The notes beneath the pieces are model-generated. The model did no database searches and had not been told where the DNA came from. It was given only the letters and a program-made list of their open reading frames with translations. The position numbers were made by a program, and so were the translations under genes. Of a DNA stretch of 64,000 nt, positions 35,437 to 43,172 are shown piece by piece. Location of the stretch: NCBI GenBank assembly GCA_017631875.1, contig JAGBSL010000033.1:10115-74114 (forward strand), read 5' to 3'. The first letter of the stretch is position 1. Each line of letters opens with the position of its first letter. The DNA comes from Bacteroidales bacterium. Lineage in GTDB: Bacteria; Bacteroidota; Bacteroidia; Bacteroidales; UBA932.

Positions 35437-36042
35437 ATGGATAAGAACAGTTACGCATTGGGCATGAGCATCGCCCACAACATGATTTCATCAGGCATCA
35501 AGTCTATCGAGTTCGAGGACTTCGCTGCCGGAGTAAAGGCACTCCTTAACGGAGAGGAGCCTGCAATCTCTTTCCAGGAGGCTGGTCAGCTCCTCGACAA
35601 GTACTTCGCTGAGCTTGAGGCTGAGCGCAAGGCTGAGGCTGAGGCTATGAGCGCAGCATTCCGCGAGGAGGGCGAGACTTTCCTCAAGATGAACGCTGAG
35701 AAGGAAGGCGTCGTTGTACTCCCTAGCGGTCTCCAGTACAAGGTCCTCACTGAGGGTACAGGCAAGAAGCCTTCTGCTACATCACAGGTTAAGTGCCACT
35801 ACGAGGGAACTCTCCTCAGCGGCGTGAAGTTCGACAGCTCATACGATCGCGGAGAGCCTGCAGTATTCGGCCTCAACCAGGTTATCGCAGGATGGACAGA
35901 GGGCGTTCAGCTCATGTCAGAGGGCTCTAAGTACGAGTTCTACATCCCTTACGACCTCGCTTACGGCGAGCACGGTGCACCGGGAGCAATCCCTCCATAT
36001 GCTGCCCTCAAGTTCATCGTCGAGCTCATCGAGGTTCTCTAA
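35437..36042 (+). CDS. FKBP-type peptidyl-prolyl cis-trans isomerase
   Basis: 201 aa. Helical N-terminal dimerisation region (about 1-85, with a Glu/Ala-rich long helix) then the FKBP domain (LPSGLQYKVL, CHYEGTLLSGVKFDSSYDRGEP, VIAGWTEGVQLM, IPPYAALKFIVEL). No signal peptide, so it is a cytoplasmic FklB/SlyD-like folding helper rather than a secreted Mip. Its stop overlaps the pnuC start (TAATG). Confidence 0.93.
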   Translation: MDKNSYALGMSIAHNMISSGIKSIEFEDFAAGVKALLNGEEPAISFQEAGQLLDKYFAELEAERKAEAEAMSAAFREEGETFLKMNAEKEGVVVLPSGLQYKVLTEGTGKKPSATSQVKCHYEGTLLSGVKFDSSYDRGEPAVFGLNQVIAGWTEGVQLMSEGSKYEFYIPYDLAYGEHGAPGAIPPYAALKFIVELIEVL

Positions 36043-36710
36043 TGGGACAATCTATCCTCGAAATATTCACCCTGATAACAGGAGTCATCTACGTCATCCT
36101 GGAAATCAGGCAGAAAAACGCCATGTGGGTGCTGGGCATAATCACAAGCCTGGCATCCATGCTGGTATTTTACAGCCAGGGGCTTTACGCTTCCTTCGGG
36201 CTTAACGCCTATTACCTTATCACGGCATTCATAGGCCTATGGCAGTGGCGTAAGGACAAAAGCGTAATCGAGGATACATCAAAGATCCACCTTAACAGGC
36301 TTTCGTGGAGGGTCGTCGCCATCAGCGTCATTGTCTTCGCAGCAGGTACTGTCGGACTCGCAGCCGGAATGGACTACATGAGCGAGCTGGGCTTCAAGGA
36401 AAATCCGATGTCCCTGCTTGACGCCTCTGTTGCGGTCCTGAGTGCAGTTGCCACATGGTGGCTGGTAAAGTCTTATCTCCAGCAGTGGTGGTTGTGGATA
36501 GCCGCGAACACCCTCAGCCTGATTCTTTGCGCAACACAGGGCATGTGGTGGATGGCTCTACTATATATATTATATGTAGTTGCCGCAGTAATCGGTTTAA
36601 GACATTGGAAAAAGCACGGAATCACCGTGGCGGCCAAAGAACTGACTATCAAGTCATTAGGACAAGATTACCCTGCAAATAACGAGGCTAACACCAACTC
36701 AACTAATTAA
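36042..36710 (+). CDS. pnuC: Nicotinamide riboside transporter PnuC
   Basis: 222 aa, seven predicted membrane helices; Trp-rich PnuC signatures GLWQWRKD and NAYYLITAFIGLWQW near residues 60-70 and WWLWIAANTLSLILC late. Takes up vitamin B3 nucleoside forms for NAD synthesis or, in the related PnuT group, thiamine. Translationally coupled to the FKBP gene and followed 26 nt later by a sugar-kinase-like gene that could trap an imported nucleoside. No thiamine riboswitch is visible upstream. Confidence 0.88.
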   Translation: MGQSILEIFTLITGVIYVILEIRQKNAMWVLGIITSLASMLVFYSQGLYASFGLNAYYLITAFIGLWQWRKDKSVIEDTSKIHLNRLSWRVVAISVIVFAAGTVGLAAGMDYMSELGFKENPMSLLDASVAVLSAVATWWLVKSYLQQWWLWIAANTLSLILCATQGMWWMALLYILYVVAAVIGLRHWKKHGITVAAKELTIKSLGQDYPANNEANTNSTN

Positions 36711-36736
36711 CAATCAAATAGTTAACTGCCACAGAG

Positions 36737-37603
36737 ATGATCATTGTTGTTGAAAGCGGAGCGACAAAGACGGCCTGGAGAGCCGTTTGGGATGACGGAA
36801 GCGTGCGTGCGGTGCAGACTGCGGGCCTGAGCCCGACCTGTCTGGACCTGGAGCACACACAGGAAATCGTCCGCAAGGCAATTCCCGAACTTAATCCTGA
36901 AGGGAAACACGTTAACGAGATCTTCTTCTACGGGGCCGGCCTTGTATCACCACAGGCATGTGCACCGATAGAAGAAGCGTTGCAGATGTGGTGTCCTCTG
37001 GCCAATGTACATTTCTATTCCGACATTCTTGCAGCGGCACGCGCACTCTTCGGAGACGGCAGCGGAGTGGTAGCCATCATGGGTACAGGATCCAACAGCT
37101 GCCTGTATGAAAACGGCGAGATCACCCGCAACATCCGCCCGGGAGGGTTCATCCTGGGAGACGAAGGCAGCGGAGTGGCGCTCGGACGCGCATTTCTGGC
37201 TGACCTGATCAAGGGACTCGTGCCTTCACATATCAAGGAGGACTTCGACAAGGAGTTCGGGCTTGACTACTCCCAGATCGTCAGGAAGGTCTACAAGGAG
37301 CAGGCTGCAGCAGCATTCATGGCATCGTTTGCGCCTTTCATCCTCGCAAGGAAAGATGACAGATATATTCATGGACTCATCGAAGACTGTCTTGAATCAT
37401 TCCTGGAAAGAGCATTGGAAAGATATGCAGACAATGCCCCATCAGCCATTTCGCACAGAGTAGGAGTAGTCGGCTCGTTCGGATGCGCATGCGAAGAGAT
37501 GCTGCAAGAACTCACCAAGAGACACCCTCTCGAGTTTGTAAAATTCATAAAGTCACCGATCGACGAACTGGTGACATATCACAGGTCAAGATATGGCATA
37601 TAA
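36737..37603 (+). CDS. BadF/BadG-type ATPase, N-acetylglucosamine kinase-like
   Basis: 288 aa ASKHA-fold kinase: phosphate-1 loop ESGATKTAWR at the N-terminus, GTGSNSCLYENG, and phosphate-2-like LGDEGSGVALGR. The family phosphorylates N-acetylglucosamine or similar sugars. Position after pnuC raises a nucleoside-kinase alternative, but the sequence looks like the sugar-kinase branch. Ends overlapping recR by 11 nt. Confidence 0.85.
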   Translation: MIIVVESGATKTAWRAVWDDGSVRAVQTAGLSPTCLDLEHTQEIVRKAIPELNPEGKHVNEIFFYGAGLVSPQACAPIEEALQMWCPLANVHFYSDILAAARALFGDGSGVVAIMGTGSNSCLYENGEITRNIRPGGFILGDEGSGVALGRAFLADLIKGLVPSHIKEDFDKEFGLDYSQIVRKVYKEQAAAAFMASFAPFILARKDDRYIHGLIEDCLESFLERALERYADNAPSAISHRVGVVGSFGCACEEMLQELTKRHPLEFVKFIKSPIDELVTYHRSRYGI

Positions 37604-38258
37604 AGAGAATTACCCTTCAAAACTTCTTGAGGAAGCCGTAGATGCAATAAGTACACTCCCGGGAGTGGGCCGCCGCAGCGCGCTGCGCCTGGCGCTTCAT
37701 CTGCTGAAGCAGCCTGCAGAAAACGTGCACCATTTCACGGCTGCCATAGACAACCTGCGCGACGAGGTGAAATACTGCCAGACCTGCAGAATGATCTCCG
37801 ATAATGACATCTGCTCGATATGTTCCGACAAGTCACGTGACCACAGGACCATCTGCGTCGTGGAAAGTGTCCGTGACGTGATGAGCATAGAAAACACAGG
37901 ACAGTTCCATGGAGTATACCATGTGCTCGGAGGCATCATCTCCCCGATCAACGGCATCGGTCCTTCAGACATAACGATCAAGGAGCTGGTACAGCGTGTG
38001 GCCAGATTCGCATCGCCGGAAGGAATGTTCGAAGCGGACGCACCGGGCATTGATGGAACTCCTGCCGAGGTCATTCTGGCGCTCAGCGGCGACGTGGAAG
38101 GAGAGACAACAGCATTCTATATCTACAGACAGATCTCACAATACGGAGTGAAGGTATCATCCCTCGCACGAGGCCTTGGTTTTGGAGACGATCTTGAATA
38201 TGCCGACGAGCTCACTCTCGGCCGATCGATCATCAACCGTCAGGTTTTCAAACCGTAA
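37593..38258 (+). CDS. recR: Recombination mediator RecR
   Basis: 221 aa. Helix-hairpin-helix LPGVGRRSALRLALHLL, four-Cys zinc finger CQTCRMISDNDICSICS, Toprim domain starting ICVVESVRDVMSIE, and the Walker B-like C-terminal region. Acts with RecO and RecF to load RecA. Overlaps the kinase gene and ends the operon. Confidence 0.97.
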   Translation: MAYKENYPSKLLEEAVDAISTLPGVGRRSALRLALHLLKQPAENVHHFTAAIDNLRDEVKYCQTCRMISDNDICSICSDKSRDHRTICVVESVRDVMSIENTGQFHGVYHVLGGIISPINGIGPSDITIKELVQRVARFASPEGMFEADAPGIDGTPAEVILALSGDVEGETTAFYIYRQISQYGVKVSSLARGLGFGDDLEYADELTLGRSIINRQVFKP

Positions 38259-38259
38259 A

Positions 38260-38291
38260 TTTGGTACTTTAAAATAAAAAGGATACATTTG
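38260..38291 (+). promoter_or_regulatory. Promoter of corA
   Basis: TTTG (38260-38263), exactly 20 nt, TACATTTG (38284-38291), a consensus Bacteroidetes promoter starting at the recR stop. Confidence 0.75.
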
Positions 38292-38292
38292 T

Positions 38293-38373
38293 AGGCTTGT
38301 GTGTTTTACACAAGCCTGTTTCGTGTAATATGAACTCGTTCCGACGACTGGCCGGAACACAAAAGGACGAGGT
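38293..38373 (+). promoter_or_regulatory. Structured leader of corA
   Basis: AGGCTTGTGT-gtttt-ACACAAGCCT (38293-38317), a 10-bp perfect hairpin at the very 5' end of the predicted message, then a second foldback GTTCCG / CGGAAC before the start codon. The first hairpin has only a weak T-run, so it is not an ideal recR terminator. No known Mg riboswitch class is recognised. Confidence 0.55.
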
Positions 38374-39324
38374 ATGATCGAGATCTTCTACAAGAAAGAC
38401 GGACAGATGATGGTTTCCCAGTCGGAGACCGACTTCGCTAAGATCCCATATGAAAACGTAATCTGGATTGACCTTTTCTCCCCTTCGGGTGACGAGAAGA
38501 GGGCGACGGAGTCATTCCTAGGTACTACGATCCAGAACAGGGCGCAGGCGGAAGAGATCGAGATTTCATCACGTTTCTCAGAGACGGAGAAGGCAATTTT
38601 CGCAAACACCAGCTTCCTCATCCCCGGTCCTGAAGAATACAACGAAGAGACAGTATCGTTCATACTTACTGACAACATCCTGACAACATTGCGCGAATGC
38701 CCGCTGCGAAGCTTCACTGACCTCCAGCGCAGACTCCTCGCTTTCCCTACGATGTATTCGTCAGGCCATGTGGCCTTCCTCAGCATCCTGGAACAGCGTA
38801 TCGACCTTGATGCCGACATGGTGGAGATCGTATCGAAGGAGATCACACAGTTCACAAAGAAGATCAGTCTGGGAGAAGACATCAGCGAGGAGTTCCTCAT
38901 CGACCTGAACCAGATGCAGGACAACACGATGCTCATACGCGAGAACATCGTCGACAAGCAGCGAGTTATCTCCAGCATTCTCAAGAGTGCTAAATACCCT
39001 AAAGAGTACCAGGCTAAGCTGAACGTCCTCCTCAAGGACATCTCGTCACTGATCAACCACACGAACTTCAGCTTCGAGAGACTCGAGTACCTCCAGAACA
39101 CAGTTCTGGGTATCATCAACCTCGATCAGAACAAGATCATGAAGGTGTTCACCCTCGTTTCGCTGATGCTCATGCCTCCGACGCTGATAGCCAGCTTCTT
39201 CGGAATGAACGTAAGGTTCGGATGGATCGGAACCTCATGCGTATCATGGCTGATCGTCCTGGTCCTCATGGCAATATCGATAGTTGTGATATTCTGGATA
39301 TTCAAAAAAAGAAACATGTTCTAG
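38374..39324 (+). CDS. corA: CorA-type magnesium/cobalt channel
   Basis: 316 aa: cytosolic N-terminal funnel, long stalk helix, then two membrane helices near the C-terminus. The pore signature GMNVRFGW is present; the usual acidic MPEL loop after GMN is replaced by RFGW, as in several Bacteroidota CorA proteins. Moves Mg2+ or Co2+ inward. Monocistronic between a strong promoter and a terminator. Confidence 0.9.
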   Translation: MIEIFYKKDGQMMVSQSETDFAKIPYENVIWIDLFSPSGDEKRATESFLGTTIQNRAQAEEIEISSRFSETEKAIFANTSFLIPGPEEYNEETVSFILTDNILTTLRECPLRSFTDLQRRLLAFPTMYSSGHVAFLSILEQRIDLDADMVEIVSKEITQFTKKISLGEDISEEFLIDLNQMQDNTMLIRENIVDKQRVISSILKSAKYPKEYQAKLNVLLKDISSLINHTNFSFERLEYLQNTVLGIINLDQNKIMKVFTLVSLMLMPPTLIASFFGMNVRFGWIGTSCVSWLIVLVLMAISIVVIFWIFKKRNMF

Positions 39325-39345
39325 TTACCAGAACATGTTTCTTTT
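39310..39345 (+). terminator. corA terminator
   Basis: AGAAACATGTTCT-agttacc-AGAACATGTTTCT with T-run; the corA stop lies at the end of the left arm. Confidence 0.92.
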
Positions 39346-39346
39346 G

Positions 39347-39438
39347 TCTCAACCCCCTGTCACTTCGTGACATCCCCCTTTCAGGGGGAATTTCGTCCCT
39401 ACCCGGGACGGGCCAAAAATTCTTCGAGCTTTTTGGCC
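39347..39438 (-). repeat. Four-hairpin repeat (multi-hairpin family, copy 3, inverted)
   Basis: In plus-strand order: TGTCAC-ttc-GTGACA (39358-39372), TCCCCC...GGGGGA (39373-39389), GTCCC-taccc-GGGAC (39395-39409), GGCCAAAAA...TTTTTGGCC (39411-39438). Read on the minus strand the loops are GCTCGAAGAA and GGGTA, identical to copies 1 and 2, while stem pairs have changed together. Confidence 0.87.
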
Positions 39439-39445
39439 TAAAATA

Positions 39446-39484
39446 TTAAGAGGCCGCAAGCATCACTGCCTGTCAGCCTCTTAA
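39446..39484. repeat. Long-loop hairpin downstream of corA
   Basis: 9-bp perfect stem TTAAGAGGC / GCCTCTTAA enclosing a 21-nt loop. It lies in the 261-nt gap between corA and the PCMD gene; 39485-39541 shows nothing further that I can name. Confidence 0.6.
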
Positions 39485-39541
39485 ACGTGTACTAAAACCT
39501 AAACCTGTTGCAAAGATGCACATAGATTTTAATATGTTGCA

Positions 39542-39580
39542 AATAAAAATGAAAAAAATCGCATTTTTTTCATTTTTATT
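39542..39580. terminator. AT-rich hairpin terminator of the PCMD gene
   Basis: AATAAAAATGAAAAAAA pairs with TTTTTTTCATTTTTATT around TCGCA. Ends 6 nt from the stop codon on the minus strand. Confidence 0.8.
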
Positions 39581-39585
39581 GTCTT

Positions 39586-40563
39586 TTACATCACGATACG
39601 CACATTATCGACCCAAAGCGTATTGCCGACACCACCATAAAATGCCTTGCCGCAGCTTGAAATGATGTTGATGACAAGATGAGTCGGCTGTGTTCCAGGC
39701 TCAGCCCATCCGTCCTCCTGAATGATAACATTCCTGCCATTGCTGTTGGGAGCATGAAATGCCGACTCCGGATCATTCTTCAGTCCCATATACTCTTCAT
39801 AAAACGGCTCGCCCGTAATGTCGCCATAATGTATCTTCAGTTCATATCCGTTCATCCACTCAGGAATATCTTCGGAAATCCTCCAGATGGCCGTTCCGAC
39901 TCTGAGAGCATGAACAACTCCGTCTTCATCCTCCCACCTCTTCTGGAGCATGACCGTAATCTCCGCTGAGTCAGGATAACCCATCGGCTTGAGTTTCGAG
40001 AAGCCGGTAGCACGGATGACCTCATGACCGACATCGGCCTTTATGTCCATGACCACCGCCTTCGGCATGCCGGTGAAAGGAATGCCATAGAATACCTTGG
40101 CCATCGGATCCTTAGTCGTGGTGATAGGCTCGGGAAGAACTCCCAGCAGAAGGGCGCCCTGACATGTCACATCCATGTTGATCACTCCAAGAGCCTTGAC
40201 CTCCTCGATATGGGTCTCGATTCTTGCACAATAGCCGTTGCCTCGTTCTTCGGGGAATATTGTATTGTTGGTCTTGACGACACCGGCAACGATCGCCAGG
40301 ACATTATTGGTCCTCCAGAGATATCCTTCAGGTGCCGTGAAAGGTGTCTTACCTGTAAATACGGTCTCCTGATTGCCGTAGAATTCATAAAGGGTCTTCG
40401 TCGCTCCGCCGATAATTCCTGACTCCTTCACCTGCCTCATCGACCATGAGTCGAAGGTACCGTATTCGTTGATGGCATCGACCACCGACTGCTGGGCATA
40501 GGCATTGACAGTAAAAAGGATATAGGCCATCAGCAGCGCGATCAAATGGCTTATTCGTCTCAT
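39586..40563 (-). CDS. Secreted PCMD-domain-like protein
   Basis: 325 aa with an SPI signal (MRRISHLIALLMAYILFTVNAYA) then a beta-rich body resembling the PCMD (putative carbohydrate metabolism) jelly-roll: GNGYCARIETH, GALLLGVLPEP, IPFTGMPKAVVMDIKADVGHE, TLWVDNVRIVM at the end. The family is confined mostly to Bacteroidales and thought to bind glycans at the surface. No SusC/D genes adjoin. Divergent from the M6 peptidase gene, with paired promoters between. Confidence 0.7.
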   Translation of the reverse strand: MRRISHLIALLMAYILFTVNAYAQQSVVDAINEYGTFDSWSMRQVKESGIIGGATKTLYEFYGNQETVFTGKTPFTAPEGYLWRTNNVLAIVAGVVKTNNTIFPEERGNGYCARIETHIEEVKALGVINMDVTCQGALLLGVLPEPITTTKDPMAKVFYGIPFTGMPKAVVMDIKADVGHEVIRATGFSKLKPMGYPDSAEITVMLQKRWEDEDGVVHALRVGTAIWRISEDIPEWMNGYELKIHYGDITGEPFYEEYMGLKNDPESAFHAPNSNGRNVIIQEDGWAEPGTQPTHLVINIISSCGKAFYGGVGNTLWVDNVRIVM

Positions 40564-40572
40564 AAAATTTGT

Positions 40573-40600
40573 TATATTTGCAATTCCAATCGCAAATATA
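40573..40600. promoter_or_regulatory. Paired -7 boxes of the M6 peptidase (+) and PCMD (-) genes
   Basis: TATATTTG on plus (40573-40580) and TATATTTG on minus (40593-40600). The plus box lies between two in-frame ATGs and so supports a later M6 start at 40632. Confidence 0.55.
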
Positions 40601-40631
40601 CGAACGATTCGCTTACGATTGGCACAAGCAT

Positions 40632-42746
40632 ATGAGATTCAGAGCCTTTTTATATATATCGGTCATCTTTTTGACACTCCAACTGAGCGCAAGACCTGCC
40701 AGACCGGGCAGCCAGACATTCACCCAGCCAGACGGAAGCACATTCACAGCGACATGCGTCGGTGACGAATTCATGAAAATCATAAAGACGACCGACGGAC
40801 ATGCAATCATCCGTGACGAGGACGGATGGTGGTGTTATGCCATATATGTACAGGACGGCAGCAAGACAAGCAGTGGGATCCGCGTAGGCTCGGCCGCTCC
40901 AACCGATATACTGAAACGCAGTATGGATATTCCATACTCGCAGCTAAACGCCAGGGCACAGGAACTCAGGTCCGCAGGTCGCAGTGAGAACGCCTTGCCT
41001 TTCATGCAAAGAATCGGCGTGGCAACGAAGTCACAGACTAAGACGACAAAGCACGGACTGGTGATTCTGGCCCAATACAAGGACGTTCCCTTCAAGCATT
41101 CCAGAGAGGACTTCGTAGACATGCTGACCAAAGAGCGCTACGACCACAACGGAGCTACGGGATCGGCAATGGAGTATTTCAATGCACAGTTCGGCAATTC
41201 AGTTGATTTTTCGTTTGAGGTAAGCGAGATAGTGACGCTTCCCAGCAACAGGAAATACTACGGAGAGAACAACTACAGCGGACAGGATGCCAGACCAGCT
41301 GAAATGATTTACGACGCATGCCGGCTTGCAGACCAGAGCATTGACTTTTCGCTTTATGATGACGACAACGATGGATATGTCGACAACGTATTTGTATTCT
41401 TCGCCGGAGGCGATGAAGCCGAACTATTTGAACAGGAAGACCTGATATGGTCACATGCCTGGTATATGGAGAGCGGAGGAGGACTGGCACTTGAACTTGA
41501 CGGCAAGAGTATCGACAGATATGCATGTACCGCCGAGCTCTCATATAACGCACTTGCCGGCATCGGCACCTTCTGTCACGAATACAGCCACACCTTTGAC
41601 CTTCCTGACTTCTATGACACAGACTATGATGAAAACGGGTGGTCGGCAGGCCTATGGTGCTGGACATCATTGATGGACGGAGGCAACATGAATAACCACA
41701 GCAACACTCCCCCGTTCTACAACGCCATCGAACGCGAGCTTCTGGACATCGCCGACCCTATCCTCATTGAACGTAACGGCACATATACATTGAAACCACT
41801 GCATTCAAGCAATGAATTCTATAGGGTAAACACGGAGACCTCCGGTCTTTATTATCTCATAGAGTGTCGCAAACAAACCGACTGGGACAGATACATCAAA
41901 GGAAGCGGAATGCTCATATACAAGGTCGACAAGACTCCTAAACGCCAGAGAAGATGGGTCATCGACAACACAGTGAATGCATACGCAGACCAGCAGTGCG
42001 CCGATCTGGTCGAAGCTGACGAAAGGAATGACGTATTCAACTCAGACCGTGAATACAGCACAGCAATACAGGACATAACGGGAATCTTTTTCCCGAATAA
42101 AGCCGCGGAGACCATCGAACTGACGCCCGAAATCAGCATGACCAGCATCAGAATGGACGGAGACAATGTCGTATTCAGCATTGTAGGATTTTCCGAAGCG
42201 GTTACTCCTCCGACCCCGATCAACCTGAAGGTAGACCCATTCATGGATGCCGCCATAATAAATTTCGAGAGCGACAGGCCGTTTGACGGAGACGCTAAAG
42301 TTATTTGGGGCAGAGTGGATCATGAGAATGAAAGCATATGCATCAAACCATACGAAACCGGCAAATATGCCCATATCCTCGAAGGACTCACCCCTGGAAA
42401 CACCACATATTCGGTAACCGTATTGTTTGAAGCCGACGGAGTGGAAGGTCCAGGAAAGAGCAAATCCTTCATGACTCCCAAAAATGCCCCGGTGAAATGG
42501 GCATACATATATTTAGGTAAGAACGCAAACGCCGACGGCACTTACAAGGCAGGCACCAAGGTACCGCTGAGGGTCTACAACGCCACTGGCGCTGAGGCGA
42601 TAGAGTGGGAATTCGACGGTAAAACCATAACACCTGCGGGAGACGGATACTACACGATCACGGAAGGTGGAGTGCTCCGCGCCACCGTATATTGGCCGGA
42701 AGGCGGATCCGACGTTCTTGAGAAACAGATAATAATATCAGAATAA
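40632..42746 (+). CDS. Secreted M6-family metalloprotease (immune inhibitor A-like)
   Basis: 704 aa from MRFRAFLYISVIFLTLQLSA, an SPI signal; the frame from 40569 includes promoter sequence. Zinc site GTFCHEYSHTFDLPDFYDTDY has HEXXH and the downstream Asp/Tyr typical of M6 domains; DDDNDGYVDNVFVFFAGG is a Ca-binding-like loop. C-terminal third is beta-rich with Fn3-like units and no T9SS or sortase signal. Likely degrades extracellular proteins. Followed by two lipoprotein genes with gaps of 1 and 14 nt, so one operon. Confidence 0.88.
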   Translation: MRFRAFLYISVIFLTLQLSARPARPGSQTFTQPDGSTFTATCVGDEFMKIIKTTDGHAIIRDEDGWWCYAIYVQDGSKTSSGIRVGSAAPTDILKRSMDIPYSQLNARAQELRSAGRSENALPFMQRIGVATKSQTKTTKHGLVILAQYKDVPFKHSREDFVDMLTKERYDHNGATGSAMEYFNAQFGNSVDFSFEVSEIVTLPSNRKYYGENNYSGQDARPAEMIYDACRLADQSIDFSLYDDDNDGYVDNVFVFFAGGDEAELFEQEDLIWSHAWYMESGGGLALELDGKSIDRYACTAELSYNALAGIGTFCHEYSHTFDLPDFYDTDYDENGWSAGLWCWTSLMDGGNMNNHSNTPPFYNAIERELLDIADPILIERNGTYTLKPLHSSNEFYRVNTETSGLYYLIECRKQTDWDRYIKGSGMLIYKVDKTPKRQRRWVIDNTVNAYADQQCADLVEADERNDVFNSDREYSTAIQDITGIFFPNKAAETIELTPEISMTSIRMDGDNVVFSIVGFSEAVTPPTPINLKVDPFMDAAIINFESDRPFDGDAKVIWGRVDHENESICIKPYETGKYAHILEGLTPGNTTYSVTVLFEADGVEGPGKSKSFMTPKNAPVKWAYIYLGKNANADGTYKAGTKVPLRVYNATGAEAIEWEFDGKTITPAGDGYYTITEGGVLRATVYWPEGGSDVLEKQIIISE

Positions 42747-42747
42747 C

Positions 42748-43158
42748 ATGAAGCCAAGACATCTTGCAGGCATCGTCCTGACATTAATATCTATTATAGG
42801 CTGCATCGGTCCCCAGCCTGACGAGGTACTGCTTCCGCGCACAGAAATCTCGCTTACGGTCAAGGGGGAAACCATAATGGAATTCGATCCGCTCACCTGC
42901 CAGATCGGATACAGCAGCGAAAGGAACGAATTCCGTCTGGCCAGCGACAAACTCGCGAACTGGTTAGTATTCAGAAGCGACGCCACCCCTGCTGATATCG
43001 GACAGGAAGTCAAGGCATCGCTCGAATACACATCGAAGAAGGACATAATCAAACATGATGACCTTGCATTCAGCGTCGAGAAGACTGCCCCTGACGGCAC
43101 TACGTGGCTCTGGAACAAGGAAAAGAAGATCGGAATCATCATTAAAGTATTACAATAA
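42748..43158 (+). CDS. Small lipoprotein of unknown function
   Basis: 136 aa; SPII signal with lipobox SIIGC near residue 19. The mature part is short and beta-rich (ISLTVKGETIMEFDPLTC, then LEYTSKKDIIKHDDLAFSV). No family recognised. Starts 1 nt after the M6 gene stop, so it is read with the protease and may hold or inhibit it at the membrane (inference from position only). Confidence 0.75.
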   Translation: MKPRHLAGIVLTLISIIGCIGPQPDEVLLPRTEISLTVKGETIMEFDPLTCQIGYSSERNEFRLASDKLANWLVFRSDATPADIGQEVKASLEYTSKKDIIKHDDLAFSVEKTAPDGTTWLWNKEKKIGIIIKVLQ

Positions 43159-43172
43159 AACCCAAACAAAAA

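Noticed and set aside
36042..36710. Thiamine transporter PnuT under a TPP riboswitch
   Set aside because: No TPP riboswitch-like sequence upstream; the gene is fused in an operon with an FKBP gene.
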